A model generated the notes under the pieces. The model had not been told where the DNA came from. It did no database searches and was given only the letters and a program-made list of their open reading frames with translations. The position numbers and the translations under genes are program-made. DNA of 64,000 nucleotides, from assembly GCF_042675705.1 (NCBI RefSeq), contig NZ_JBHTJJ010000002.1, one strand, 5' to 3'. Shown piece by piece: positions 17,220 to 26,523 of the stretch. The DNA is from Ruegeria arenilitoris. GTDB lineage: Bacteria > Pseudomonadota > Alphaproteobacteria > Rhodobacterales > Rhodobacteraceae. How positions within the stretch are numbered: the first letter of the stretch is position 1; each line of letters begins with the position of its first letter.

Positions 17220-18178
17220 TGCTTGTCCTCCTGGCCGAATTGGGCGGTTCCCGGTTGCTGATCCTGCGGCAGAGGTTGCCCGTTGTGATACCGGCCCAGG
17301 ATGCTGTGGAACAGATCGCCATCATCCAGACGGAAATACAGCGCATTGTCCGGCATCTGCGCGGTGCCAAGCGCGTTCTGAACCTCGTCCCGGTCCGTCC
17401 GCATGGCCAACGTCCGGTAGGTTGAAGGGTCCAGAACGATACCGTTTTGCCGAACATGGTCGACCCATGAATCGAAGTCCGGCGGCGGCATCGCGACCGT
17501 CTGAAACTTCTGCTTGGTGAAGCCGCGCCCGTTGTACTGGGTGTTTTCGCCCTGCATTTGTCCGGGGGCATCAGCCACGAGATGCAATTGGGTCGTCATG
17601 CCCGGCATCGCATAGATCTGCCCTGCCAGCGCGGGAACCATGAACGACTGCATCACCGTGTCCGTCGTCAGTGTCAGGGCGACCTGTTGTTTTGTCGGTA
17701 CCCCGAACTCACCCACCGTCGCGATGCCCAGGTCGGGGTAGATGAACAGCCATTTCCAATCCAGCCCCACCACCTGCACGCGCAGGGCCGGTTCATCGCC
17801 GAACGGGGCCGCGTAAGGGTCCAGCCGGTGGGTTGCTTTCCAAAGATAAAAGGACAGCAGCGCCACGATCACCACCGGCACACCCCACATCGCGGTTTCC
17901 AGCATGGGCGAGAAATCCCATTTGGGCCGATAGGCAGCCGGGCTTTGCGCGCGGCGCCGATAGCGTAGAGCGATCAAGGGGACCAAAACCAAAACCGGAA
18001 TGACCGCGATCAGGATCAACGCAGTTGCGCGCACCAGGTGTGTTTTTTGGACCGCCGCAATAGGGCCTTGAGGATCCATGAAACTGTCGCTGGCCAGAGC
18101 CGATTGCGCCGTGCCCAACCACAATACGACTACGATCAGCGCTGTCAGTACCGCAGGTATAGTCCTGTTTCCGCTCAC
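17216..18178 (-). CDS. cyoA: Quinol oxidase subunit II
   Basis: Subunit II, 320 residues: an N-terminal signal-like helix, two membrane helices (about 50-70 and 92-112) and a periplasmic cupredoxin domain. The copper-A ligands (C-x3-C) of cytochrome c oxidases are absent; the corresponding stretch reads QYNGRGFTKQKF, so the electron donor is quinol rather than cytochrome c. Unlike E. coli CyoA I see no lipobox Cys at the signal end (ALASD), so it is probably not acylated. First gene of the operon; 139 bases separate it from the divergent transglycosylase. Confidence 0.92.
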   Translation of the reverse strand: MSGNRTIPAVLTALIVVVLWLGTAQSALASDSFMDPQGPIAAVQKTHLVRATALILIAVIPVLVLVPLIALRYRRRAQSPAAYRPKWDFSPMLETAMWGVPVVIVALLSFYLWKATHRLDPYAAPFGDEPALRVQVVGLDWKWLFIYPDLGIATVGEFGVPTKQQVALTLTTDTVMQSFMVPALAGQIYAMPGMTTQLHLVADAPGQMQGENTQYNGRGFTKQKFQTVAMPPPDFDSWVDHVRQNGIVLDPSTYRTLAMRTDRDEVQNALGTAQMPDNALYFRLDDGDLFHSILGRYHNGQPLPQDQQPGTAQFGQEDKQ

Positions 18179-18317
18179 GCCGGATCGCCCTCATCAAACC
18201 TCAGGTTGGTGCAACTATCGGCAGAGTCAGCAAATTTCACAAGGTTTTTCCCCGGCAGCCGTAACCCACGTCACCATCGAGTTGACTTGACCGGTGGCTC
18301 GGGTCAGTCATTGTGTC

Positions 18318-19553
18318 ATGCGTTTACTGCTTTTTCTGATTGGACTGATCGCGTTTTCCGGCGCAGCGATCGCGCAGGACCGAGCTGTGGTCGAGCGGCA
18401 GTTTCAGGACTGGTTGCAACAACAGGTCTGGCCGTTGGCACGGGCACAGGGTGTATCGCGCCGCACGTTTGACAGCGCAACCGACGGGGTTCGCCTGAAT
18501 TGGGAACTGCCTGATCTTGTGCCGCCGGGCTCTCCTACACGGGCACCCAAAAAGCAAAGGCAAGCCGAGTTCGGGTCCCCCGGCCGGTATTTCAACGCAA
18601 ATTCGGTTCAGGGTGCCGCCACCGGCGGTCGGGGTATGGCCAAGCGTCATGCGGAAACGCTGCGCCGGGTCGAGGAACAGACCGGCGTTCCCGCCCGGAT
18701 CATCCTTGCGGTCTGGGGCCGAGAAAGCGGCTATGGGCAGGTTCCGATCCGGCATGACGCAATCCAGGTGCTGGCCACCAAGGGATTCATGAGCACGCGT
18801 GCGGAGTATTTCACCGGCGAACTGATCGCCGCGCTGCAGATCGTCGAGGCCGGTCACGTGAACGGCCGCGCGATGAAAAGCAGTTGGGCCGGTGCGTTGG
18901 GCCAGCCGCAATTCATGCCGACCAGCTTTTTGAACCACGCCGCCGACGGTAATGCAGACGGCCGAGCCGACATTTGGAGGTCGGCAGACGACACGATTGC
19001 GTCGATCGGAAACTACCTTGCGCGGCACGGTTGGGTCAGCGGCCGCGATTGGGGCTTCGAGGTGACCGTACCGGCGTCTGTGTCCTGCGCTCTTGAGGGT
19101 CCCGACCAGGGCCGGGCGATCCGCGACTGGGTTGCCATGGGCATCACACGCGTCTCGGGCCGCCCCTTCCCCGAACACGAGCTGCGCGGCGAGGGCTACC
19201 TGATGATGCCAGCTGGCCGGAACGGTCCGGCCTTTGTCGTAACGCCCAATTTCTACGTTCTCAAAGACTACAACATGAGCGACCTCTACGCCCTGTTCGT
19301 GGGCCATGTGGGCGATCGCATTCAGTATGGCGTGGGCGATTTCAAAGGCCGCTGGGGCAAGGTGGGCGGTCTTAACCGGTCGGATATCGCGACCATGCAG
19401 CAGGCGTTGATCGCGATGGGGCACGACGTGGGCGGTGCCGACGGGCTTCCGGGATACAAAACCCGCCGGTCGATCGGCCGCTGGCAGGAAGAAACAGGCC
19501 AGCGCGCCACCTGTTTCCCAGAGGCCGGGATGAAGTCGCGGTTGCGTCCCTGA
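18318..19553 (+). CDS. Lytic murein transglycosylase, MltB family
   Basis: Periplasmic peptidoglycan-cleaving enzyme of 411 residues. A signal peptide ends near residue 19 (AIA/QD) without a lipobox, so it is soluble, unlike E. coli MltB. The catalytic Glu136 is in WGRESGYGQ, and further family motifs follow: GALGQPQFMP and a DIWRSADDTIASIGNYL segment. The last 60 residues (DIATMQQAL to the end) fit a peptidoglycan-binding domain. ATG at 18318 was chosen because the signal peptide begins there; it has a poor ribosome site. The gene stands alone and is divergent from cyoA. Confidence 0.88.
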   Translation: MRLLLFLIGLIAFSGAAIAQDRAVVERQFQDWLQQQVWPLARAQGVSRRTFDSATDGVRLNWELPDLVPPGSPTRAPKKQRQAEFGSPGRYFNANSVQGAATGGRGMAKRHAETLRRVEEQTGVPARIILAVWGRESGYGQVPIRHDAIQVLATKGFMSTRAEYFTGELIAALQIVEAGHVNGRAMKSSWAGALGQPQFMPTSFLNHAADGNADGRADIWRSADDTIASIGNYLARHGWVSGRDWGFEVTVPASVSCALEGPDQGRAIRDWVAMGITRVSGRPFPEHELRGEGYLMMPAGRNGPAFVVTPNFYVLKDYNMSDLYALFVGHVGDRIQYGVGDFKGRWGKVGGLNRSDIATMQQALIAMGHDVGGADGLPGYKTRRSIGRWQEETGQRATCFPEAGMKSRLRP

Positions 19554-19971
19554 CCGCTGGCGATTCGCCTGATCGGGCGAAAGCGAGCGGCGAAATTCTG
19601 CCGAAACAGATCGCGCCTCAAGCTGCAATCCGAGCGGCCTGGGCACGAAAATATCGCAACGATACACGCCATCGTTACAAAATTTCAGCGACCACGCGTC
19701 ACGAAGTTTCTTTCTACCTTTAGGCGATCCGGACTCATGGGAAGGCTTTAACCCTGCCCAAAATAGTGGCACGGTCTCGGTCAGCGAGAGGAAGCTCTTG
19801 CATCCACTTCACCGACTGCAATCCAGAAAGCTGCGACGCAGTGTTCCTTGCGAATTGGCACAACCCAAAATCAAAAAGAACCGGGTCCCAGCGGATGTCG
19901 GGCAACCAGGGCCGCCGGACGCCATCCCATATGGATGCGCAGACCGCCGCCACAACAATTGGGAGAAGATC
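19554..19971. other. Gene-free stretch upstream of the oligopeptide operon
   Basis: A 418-base gap. It holds two small inverted repeats. TTCGCC-6-GGCGAA at 19564-19581 follows the transglycosylase stop by 11 bases and may help end that transcript, though no T run follows. AACGAT-7-ATCGTT at 19658-19676 is spaced like a regulator site. The reading frame of the binding protein stays open upstream to 19798, but that stretch lacks a ribosome site and would precede the signal peptide, so I do not call it coding. I see no clear sigma-70 promoter. Confidence 0.5.
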
Positions 19972-21600
19972 ATGAACACCATCCTTCGAAACTCGGTGGC
20001 GGGCCTGCTGTGCTCGACCTTCATCACCGGTGCCGCGCTGGCCGCGGGCACCCATCCGGTCACCGGCGAGCCGCTGGCCGATGACCAGACCTTCGTCTAC
20101 CGCGTGCTGGACGAGCACAGCTCGGTCGACCCGCAAGTGGTCGAGGACGTGTCGGGCGCCGAGATTGTCCGCGACCTGTTCGAAGGTCTGATGAACCAGG
20201 ACGAAGACGGCAACCTGGTTCCGGGCGTGGCCACCGGCTATACCACCAACGAAACCAAGGACGTGTACACCTTCACCCTGCGCGACAACGCCAAGTGGTC
20301 GAACGGCGATCCGGTCACCGCACATGATTTCGTTTTTGCCTGGAAGCGCGCCGTCGATCCGGCCCTGTCCTCGCCCTATGCCTGGTTCATGGAGCTGATG
20401 TCGATCGAGAACGCCGCCGAGATCATCGCGGGCGACAAGCCGGTCGACGATCTGGGCGTCAAGGCGATCGACGACCATACGCTGGAAGTGAAACTGAGCG
20501 CGCCGCTGCCCTATTTCCCGCAGATGACCACGCACTCGACCACATTCCCGGCCCCGCAGAAGGTCATCGAGCAGTTCGGCGATGAATGGACCAAGCCCGG
20601 CAACATCGTCTCGAACGGCGCCTATGTCCTGACCGAGCACCTGCCCAACGAACGCTCGGTGCGCGAGCGCAACCCGATGTACTGGGACAACGACAACACC
20701 ATCATCGACAAGGTCGTGGCACTGGTCATCAACGATGAGAATGTGGCCCTGACCCGTTATCTGGCCGGTGAGCTGGACCGAACCGAGGTACCCGCAGGCC
20801 AGTTCCCGCGCCTGAAGAAGGAATACCCGAACGAGGCGATCAGCTTCCCGCGCCTGTGCAACTACTACTATACGTTCAACCTGTCCGACGGCGGCCCCGA
20901 GGCCTTCAAGGACCCGAACGTGCGTCAGGCCCTGTCGCTGGCGGTTGACCGCAAGATCATCACCGAGAACATCCTGGCCGGCGGTCAGCCCGAAGCCTAC
21001 ACCTTCGTGCCCGAAGCCACCGCTGGGTTCACTCCGCCAGTCGTCGAAATGGCGTCGATGACTCAGGCCGAGCGCGACGAGCTGGCTAAGGAATTGCTGG
21101 CCGAGGCCGGATACGGCCCGGACAACCCGCTGAGCTTCGCGATGGTCTACAACACCTCCGAGGCGCACAAGAAAGTCGCCGTGGCCCTCAGCCAGATGTG
21201 GAAGCAGAAGCTGGGTGCGCAGGTCGAGCTGGCCAACATGGAATGGAAGATCTTCCTGGAAGAGCGCGGCAACCAGAACTTCGAGCTGGCCCGCGGCGCA
21301 TGGTGCGGCGATTACAACGAAGCCTCGACCTTCCTGGATCTGCTGCAGTCGGATTCCGGCTATAACGACGGTAAGTACAACAATGCCAAGGTCGACGAGC
21401 TGCTGGCCCAGGCCAAAACCTCGGACGATCCGGCCCCGTTGTACACCGAGGTTGAGCGGATCATCGCACAGGAAACCCCTGTGATCCCGATCTACCACTA
21501 TGCCGGTGTCTACATGATGGACAGCGACGTGGGGAACTGGCCGGTGAACAACGTCGAGCAGAACTGGTACTCGAAGAACCTCTACAAGATCGCCGAGTAA
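19972..21600 (+). CDS. oppA: Peptide ABC transporter substrate-binding protein
   Basis: Periplasmic binding protein of 542 residues, family 5 (OppA/DppA type). The signal peptide ends near residue 25 (ALAAG). The mature start, TFVYRVLDEHSSVDPQVVED, is the OppA opening, and a typical SNGDPVTAHDFVFAWKRA segment follows at about residue 105-120. A strong ribosome site (GGGAGAAG) precedes the ATG. Order oppA-B-C-DF indicates a complete oligopeptide importer. A stem-loop separates it from oppB, a usual way to keep binding-protein mRNA abundant. Peptide specificity cannot be read from sequence. Confidence 0.9.
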   Translation: MNTILRNSVAGLLCSTFITGAALAAGTHPVTGEPLADDQTFVYRVLDEHSSVDPQVVEDVSGAEIVRDLFEGLMNQDEDGNLVPGVATGYTTNETKDVYTFTLRDNAKWSNGDPVTAHDFVFAWKRAVDPALSSPYAWFMELMSIENAAEIIAGDKPVDDLGVKAIDDHTLEVKLSAPLPYFPQMTTHSTTFPAPQKVIEQFGDEWTKPGNIVSNGAYVLTEHLPNERSVRERNPMYWDNDNTIIDKVVALVINDENVALTRYLAGELDRTEVPAGQFPRLKKEYPNEAISFPRLCNYYYTFNLSDGGPEAFKDPNVRQALSLAVDRKIITENILAGGQPEAYTFVPEATAGFTPPVVEMASMTQAERDELAKELLAEAGYGPDNPLSFAMVYNTSEAHKKVAVALSQMWKQKLGAQVELANMEWKIFLEERGNQNFELARGAWCGDYNEASTFLDLLQSDSGYNDGKYNNAKVDELLAQAKTSDDPAPLYTEVERIIAQETPVIPIYHYAGVYMMDSDVGNWPVNNVEQNWYSKNLYKIAE

Positions 21601-21618
21601 TCATCATCCTTTGATCGC

Positions 21619-21649
21619 GCCCTGCCCCGGACATGCTCTGGGGCAGGGC
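21619..21649. repeat. Stem-loop between oppA and oppB
   Basis: GCCCTGCCCC and GGGGCAGGGC form a perfect 10-base-pair stem around an 11-base loop, 18 bases after the oppA stop. There is no T run, so it is more likely an mRNA 3'-end stabiliser or partial attenuator than a full terminator; the permease genes still need to be transcribed through it. Confidence 0.7.
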
Positions 21650-21668
21650 CAATAATTGGGGGCATGAA

Positions 21669-22592
21669 ATGCTTGCCTATGTCATCCGGCGACTGCTGAT
21701 CGCCGTTCCGACGATCCTGTTGCTGATCGTCGCCAGTTTCTTTCTGATGCACTTCGCGCCCGGCGGGCCCTTCACCTCGGAGCGGCCTTTGCCGCCGCAG
21801 GTTCTGGCCAATATCGAGGCGCGCTACGGGCTGGACCAGCCGCTGTGGAAACAGCTGTGGGACTATCTGTACAACATCGTCGTGCATTTCGATTTCGGCC
21901 CGTCCTTCAAGTTCAAGGACCGCGACGTGAACGACATCATCGCGCAGGGCTTTCCGATTTCGCTGACCTACGGAATGCTGTCCTTCCTCGTGGCCACGCT
22001 GGTGGGTGTCAGCTTGGGCATCGCCGCTGCGATCCGCCACAACAGCTGGATCGACTATTTCGCCGTGGGTCTGGGCATCGCCGCCCAGGCGCTGCCAAAC
22101 TTCATCATGGGCCCGATCCTGATTTTGACCTTCACCCTGTGGCTGGGCTGGCTGCCGGGCGGCGGCTGGAACGGGGGTCAGTGGCAATACCTGATCATGC
22201 CTGTCATCGCGCTTGCGACCTCGTACATGGGCTCGATCGCGCGGATCACCCGGTCGTCGATGCTCGAGGTTCTGAATTCGAACTTCATCCGCACCGCGCG
22301 GGCCAAGGGCCTGCCGACCCGCACCGTGATCTGGCGTCACGCGCTGAAACCCACGCTGCTGCCGGTGGTGTCCTATCTGGGGCCGGTCTTCGTCTATGTG
22401 CTGACCGGTTCGGTCTTCGTCGACATCTATTTCTCGACCGGCGGGCTGGGGCAGGCCTATGTGGGTTCGGCCCTGTCACGCGACTATGCGGTGCTGCTGG
22501 GGGTCACGATCCTCTATGGCGTTCTGACCGTTCTGGTGAACCTGCTGACCGACCTGGCCTATGCCTGGTTCGATCCGAAAATCCGGTACTGA
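21669..22592 (+). CDS. oppB: Oligopeptide ABC transporter permease 1
   Basis: Inner-membrane permease, 307 residues, OppB type. It begins MLAYVIRRLLIAVPTILLL, the usual OppB/DppB opening, and has six predicted helices. The ATPase-contact (EAA) loop is at about residues 210-235 (NFIRTARAKGLPTRTVIWRH). Start at 21669 rather than the out-of-frame ATG five bases earlier. Eleven bases separate it from oppC. Confidence 0.92.
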   Translation: MLAYVIRRLLIAVPTILLLIVASFFLMHFAPGGPFTSERPLPPQVLANIEARYGLDQPLWKQLWDYLYNIVVHFDFGPSFKFKDRDVNDIIAQGFPISLTYGMLSFLVATLVGVSLGIAAAIRHNSWIDYFAVGLGIAAQALPNFIMGPILILTFTLWLGWLPGGGWNGGQWQYLIMPVIALATSYMGSIARITRSSMLEVLNSNFIRTARAKGLPTRTVIWRHALKPTLLPVVSYLGPVFVYVLTGSVFVDIYFSTGGLGQAYVGSALSRDYAVLLGVTILYGVLTVLVNLLTDLAYAWFDPKIRY

Positions 22593-22602
22593 GGGGCAAG
22601 CC

Positions 22603-23532
22603 ATGCTTGGAAAATCACAAAAAGCCGCTCGGCTGGCCGAGACCATCACTGATCACACCGCCATCCAGGGCCGTTCGCTCTGGCAGGACGCGCGGATGCG
22701 ATTCGTACGCAACAAGGCCGCCATGGCCAGCGTGTTCATCCTGGGCCTGATCGTTCTGTTCACGATCATCGGGCCCTACTTTGCCGTCTGGAGCAACGAG
22801 GAAATCGACTGGAACGTCATGGGCGACGTGGCCGGCATGGGTATGCCGTCCATCGAGACCGGCCACTATTTCGGCGTCGACGATCTGGGGCGCGACCTGT
22901 ACAGCCGGGTCATCCAGGCCACCACCACCTCGTTGCTGGTGGGCCTGATCGGGGCGGCCACCGCGCTGATCGTCGGCACGTGCTACGGCATCGCCGCCGG
23001 TTACATCGGCGGGCGCGTCGATGGCGTGATGATGCGCTTCGTCGATATCCTGCTGGCCATTCCGGCCACGCTGGTCATCATCCTGCTGTTGGTCGTGGCG
23101 GGGCGGTCGTTCTTCATGCTGTTCATCGCGCTGGGTGCGGTGGGCTGGCTGACCATGGCGCGGATCGTGCGCGGCCAGACCCTGACCCTGAAGAACCGCG
23201 AGTTCATCGAGGCCGCCCGTGCCGCCGGTGTCAGCGAGTTCACCATCATGTACCGCCACATCCTGCCCAACCTGCTGGGCGTGGTGATCGTCTATGCCTC
23301 GCTGCTGGTGCCCGAGATGATCCTGACGGAAAGTTTCATCTCGTTCCTGGGGCTGGGGATTTCTGAACCCTATACCTCGTTGGGTCGTCTGATCGCCGAG
23401 GGCGCCGGAACCATGGGTTACGGCACGTTGTGGCAACTGATGTACCCCCTGGCATTTTACGTCACCATCATCATCACGATGTTCTTCATCGGCGATGGCC
23501 TGCGTGACGCACTGGATCCAAAGGACCGCTGA
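22603..23532 (+). CDS. oppC: Oligopeptide ABC transporter permease 2
   Basis: Partner permease, 309 residues, OppC/DppC type. N-terminal cytoplasmic stretch of about 40 residues, then six helices. Segment YFGVDDLGRDLYSRVIQ is the conserved periplasmic loop of this family; the EAA loop is REFIEAARAAGVSEFTIMYR. GAGGGGC upstream of the ATG is a good ribosome site. One base separates its stop from the ATPase gene. Confidence 0.93.
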   Translation: MLGKSQKAARLAETITDHTAIQGRSLWQDARMRFVRNKAAMASVFILGLIVLFTIIGPYFAVWSNEEIDWNVMGDVAGMGMPSIETGHYFGVDDLGRDLYSRVIQATTTSLLVGLIGAATALIVGTCYGIAAGYIGGRVDGVMMRFVDILLAIPATLVIILLLVVAGRSFFMLFIALGAVGWLTMARIVRGQTLTLKNREFIEAARAAGVSEFTIMYRHILPNLLGVVIVYASLLVPEMILTESFISFLGLGISEPYTSLGRLIAEGAGTMGYGTLWQLMYPLAFYVTIIITMFFIGDGLRDALDPKDR

Positions 23533-23533
23533 C

Positions 23534-25339
23534 ATGAGCCTGCTTTCCGTAAAGAACCTGAGCGTTCAGTTCGACACGCCCGACGGGGTGGTCGAGGCCG
23601 TCAAGAACATCAGCTTTGACATCGCTCCGGGCGAATGCCTGGGCATCGTCGGCGAAAGCGGGTCGGGCAAAAGCCAGACCTTCATGGCCGCGATGGGGCT
23701 GCTGCCGCCGGCGGGCCGGGCCACCGGGTCGGTGCTGCTGAACGGGCAGGAAATTCTGAACCTGCCCGTGAACAAGCTGAACCAGATCCGCGGAGATGAC
23801 GTGGGCATGATTTTTCAGGACCCGCTGACCGCCCTTACCCCGCATCTGCGGGTTGGCCAGCAAATGCGCGAAGTCTTGCAGGTGCACGAAGGCCTGCAGG
23901 GTTCGGCCGCGCGGCAACGGTGCCTGGAATGGCTGGACCGCGTGCGCATCCCCGAGGCCGCGCGCCGTCTGGACCAGTTCCCGCACGAGCTGTCGGGTGG
24001 GATGCGCCAGCGGGTGATGATCGCCATGTCGATGCTGTGCAATCCCAAGCTGCTGATCGCCGACGAACCGACCACCGCGCTGGACGTGACCGTTCAGGCC
24101 GACATCCTGGACCTCATGGTGGGTCTGCAAAAGGACGAAGGCACCGCCATCGCCCTGATCACGCATGACATGGGCGTCGTGGCCCGCATGTGCGACCGGG
24201 TGCAGGTCATGCGCCTGGGTGAGTTCGTCGAGGCCGGTGACACGCGCGAGATCTTTCACGCGCCCAAGCACGACTATACCCGCACCCTGATCGAGGCCAT
24301 GCCCCGCATCGACGCGGGCGACGCGCCCAAGGCGGTGGAGACCGACGAGGCGCCGCTGCTGAAGGTCGATGACGTCAAGGTGCATTTCCCGATCCACGTT
24401 CCGGGCGGCATCTTTGGCCGCAAGGTGCCTTTGAAGGCGGTGAACGGGGTCAGCTTTAACATCCGCAGGGGTGAAACCCTGGGCGTGGTCGGTGAATCGG
24501 GCTGCGGCAAGTCCACCCTCGCCCGTGCCGTGCTGCAGCTGATCGAGCCGAGCGACGGCAATGTCAGCTGGCTGGGCCATCCAATCGTCGGGCTGAAACG
24601 GGCCGAGCTGAACAAGTACCGCAAGGATCTGCAGATCGTGTTCCAGGACCCGCTGGCCAGCCTGGACCCGCGGATGACGATCTCTGCCTCGATCGCGGAA
24701 CCGCTGAAGACCTATCGCCCCGACCTGACCGAGCGCGAGCGCAAGCAGATGGTCGCCGAGATGATGGAACGGGTCGGCCTGAACGCCAACATGATCAACC
24801 GCTACCCGCACGAGCTGTCGGGCGGGCAGAACCAGCGGGTGGGCATCGCACGGGCGATGATCAACAAGCCCAAGCTGATCATCTGCGACGAGGCGGTCTC
24901 GGCGCTGGACGTGTCGATCCAGGCGCAGATCGTGCAGCTGCTGAAGGAACTGCAGCAGGAGTTCGGCCTGTCGATGATCTTCATCAGCCACGACCTGTCG
25001 GTGGTGCGCGCGGTGTCGAACCGGATCATGGTTCTGTATCTGGGTCGCATCGTCGAGCTGGGCGATGGCGAGATGATCTGCTCGAACCCGGTTCATCCCT
25101 ACACGCAATCGCTGATCTCGGCGGTTCCGATCCCGGACCCGGATGTCGAGCGCAGCCGCCAACGACTGAAACTGCCGGGCGAGTTGCCCTCGCCGATGGA
25201 TCCCAAGGCAGCGCTGCGGTTCCTGCCCAGCCGTCTGGCGGCGGGTCAGACCGACTATGTTCCCGCGCTCAGCGAGATTTCGCCCGGGCATTTCGTGGCT
25301 GAACACGATCCGCTGGAAGCGATCATGGCGAGCGCTTGA
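23534..25339 (+). CDS. Fused double ATPase of the oligopeptide ABC transporter (OppD-OppF)
   Basis: A 601-residue protein with two complete ABC domains, replacing separate OppD and OppF. Domain 1 (about 1-265): Walker A GESGSGKS, signature LSGGMRQRVMIA, Walker B LLIADEPTTALD. Domain 2 (about 285-560): Walker A GESGCGKS, signature LSGGQNQRVGIA, Walker B LIICDEAVSALD. Each is followed by the peptide-transporter C-terminal extension with HPYT-type segments. In domain 2 the Walker B ends DEAVSALD rather than DEPTSALD; the catalytic Glu is kept. Last gene of the operon; a long hairpin follows. Confidence 0.93.
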   Translation: MSLLSVKNLSVQFDTPDGVVEAVKNISFDIAPGECLGIVGESGSGKSQTFMAAMGLLPPAGRATGSVLLNGQEILNLPVNKLNQIRGDDVGMIFQDPLTALTPHLRVGQQMREVLQVHEGLQGSAARQRCLEWLDRVRIPEAARRLDQFPHELSGGMRQRVMIAMSMLCNPKLLIADEPTTALDVTVQADILDLMVGLQKDEGTAIALITHDMGVVARMCDRVQVMRLGEFVEAGDTREIFHAPKHDYTRTLIEAMPRIDAGDAPKAVETDEAPLLKVDDVKVHFPIHVPGGIFGRKVPLKAVNGVSFNIRRGETLGVVGESGCGKSTLARAVLQLIEPSDGNVSWLGHPIVGLKRAELNKYRKDLQIVFQDPLASLDPRMTISASIAEPLKTYRPDLTERERKQMVAEMMERVGLNANMINRYPHELSGGQNQRVGIARAMINKPKLIICDEAVSALDVSIQAQIVQLLKELQQEFGLSMIFISHDLSVVRAVSNRIMVLYLGRIVELGDGEMICSNPVHPYTQSLISAVPIPDPDVERSRQRLKLPGELPSPMDPKAALRFLPSRLAAGQTDYVPALSEISPGHFVAEHDPLEAIMASA

Positions 25340-25345
25340 TCCAGT

Positions 25346-25373
25346 CCCCGAAGCCGGGCAACCGGCTTCGGGG
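25346..25373 (+). terminator. Hairpin after the oligopeptide operon
   Basis: A perfect 12-base-pair stem, CCCCGAAGCCGG and CCGGCTTCGGGG, around GCAA, seven bases after the ATPase stop. The T content after it is low, so termination may be partial or need Rho. Its position at the end of a five-kilobase operon supports a terminator role. Confidence 0.65.
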
Positions 25374-25419
25374 TGCTTGCCCGTTAGGGCAGAGATATTG
25401 GAAATGGGTATTTTGACTT

Positions 25420-25437
25420 TGCCATGACCAGATGGCA
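25420..25437. promoter_or_regulatory. Inverted repeat next to a TTGACT element upstream of galU
   Basis: TGCCAT-GACCAG-ATGGCA, two bases after TTGACT (25413-25418), in the 218-base gap before galU. The hexamer would serve as a -35 element, but no good -10 is found 17-18 bases on. A regulator site is plausible; evidence is only the symmetry and location. Confidence 0.3.
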
Positions 25438-25557
25438 CCCTTCGGTCGTTTTCGGCCTGTTTCTTCGGGCATCATTGATTGATCCGGTTTCGCAGCCTAA
25501 GAGGAAGCCCCGGATGCACCACGTCCGCCGGCTAAGTTTTTGAATTTGAGAGGTCAC

Positions 25558-26451
25558 ATGTCACGCAAGGTCACCAAGGCGATTTTCCCTGTCGCAGGAT
25601 TGGGCACCCGGTTTCTTCCGGCAACGAAATCCGTTCCGAAGGAAATCATGACGCTGGTCGACCGGCCCCTCGTTCAATATGCCATCGACGAAGCACGCGC
25701 TGCGGGTATTACAGAGTTCATCTTTGTCACATCACGCGGGAAATCGGCGCTCGAAGACTATTTCGACCACAATCTCGTGCTGGAGCAGGAACTGAAGGCC
25801 AAAGGCAAGGATGATTTGTTGGAGGTTCTCGAGAACACCAACATGGAAAGCGGTGCTATCGCCTATATCCGCCAACACAAGGCTTTGGGCTTGGGACACG
25901 CCGTATGGTGCGCCCGCCGCCTGATCGGCGATGAACCCTTCGCGGTCATGCTGCCCGACGACGTTATTGCCGCCGACAAACCCTGCCTGCAGCAGATGGT
26001 CGAGGCTTACGAGGAAACCGGCGGCAACATGGTCGCCGCGATGGAGGTCGCACCCGAAAAAACCAGCTCGTACGGGATTCTGGACGCGGCCGACAGTTCC
26101 GGCAAGGTGATCCGCGCCCGCGGCATGGTCGAAAAGCCCAAGGCCGACGAGGCTCCGTCGAACATGGCGGTGATCGGTCGATACATTTTGGGGCCATCGG
26201 TTCTGTACAACCTCAATCAGATGAAGAAAGGCAGCGGCGGGGAGATCCAGCTGACCGATGCCATCGCCGAAGACATCGGCAACGGGGTCCCGGTTTTCGG
26301 ATACCGCTTCGATGGTCAACGCTTCGACTGCGGATCCAAGGCAGGCTTCCTGCAGGCCACGGTGGCCTTTGCGCTGGCCCGGAATGACCTGCGCGACGAT
26401 CTGAGCGCCTATCTGAATGATATTGTTGCCACAGGTCGGGCTGCCCAATAA
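25558..26451 (+). CDS. galU: UTP-glucose-1-phosphate uridylyltransferase
   Basis: Makes UDP-glucose from UTP and glucose 1-phosphate, 297 residues. The nucleotide-binding segment GLGTRFLPATKSVPKE is at residues 12-27; VEKP (in GMVEKPKADEAP) and a QLTDAI segment complete the family motifs. The ATG at 25558 with GAGAGGT upstream was preferred over a TTG 18 bases earlier. It supplies UDP-glucose for Ugd downstream (31600-32904) and for other polymers. First of a set of nucleotide-sugar genes. Confidence 0.93.
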   Translation: MSRKVTKAIFPVAGLGTRFLPATKSVPKEIMTLVDRPLVQYAIDEARAAGITEFIFVTSRGKSALEDYFDHNLVLEQELKAKGKDDLLEVLENTNMESGAIAYIRQHKALGLGHAVWCARRLIGDEPFAVMLPDDVIAADKPCLQQMVEAYEETGGNMVAAMEVAPEKTSSYGILDAADSSGKVIRARGMVEKPKADEAPSNMAVIGRYILGPSVLYNLNQMKKGSGGEIQLTDAIAEDIGNGVPVFGYRFDGQRFDCGSKAGFLQATVAFALARNDLRDDLSAYLNDIVATGRAAQ

Positions 26452-26523
26452 GCGGCGGTCCTTCACCCACCCTGTGATGACTGCGATAAAACGTCAGAAA
26501 ACCAGCCGAAAAGCCCATTCGTC

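Noticed and set aside
15915..17261. A 448-codon plus-strand frame opposite cyoB
   Set aside because: Composition is dominated by His, Arg, Gln and Asp, as expected of an antisense shadow; cyoB on the other strand has every haem and copper ligand.
19798..19971. In-frame N-terminal extension of oppA
   Set aside because: It would place 58 polar, basic residues before a clear signal peptide; the ATG at 19972 has a strong ribosome site.
19735..21498. A 587-codon minus-strand frame opposite oppA
   Set aside because: Antisense shadow with no domain; oppA has signal peptide, ribosome site and operon context.
23486..25438. A 650-codon open frame on the minus strand across the fused ATPase gene
   Set aside because: It mirrors the third-position GC bias of the plus-strand gene; its product is Arg/His/Gln-rich with no known domain, while the plus-strand reading has two perfect ABC domains.
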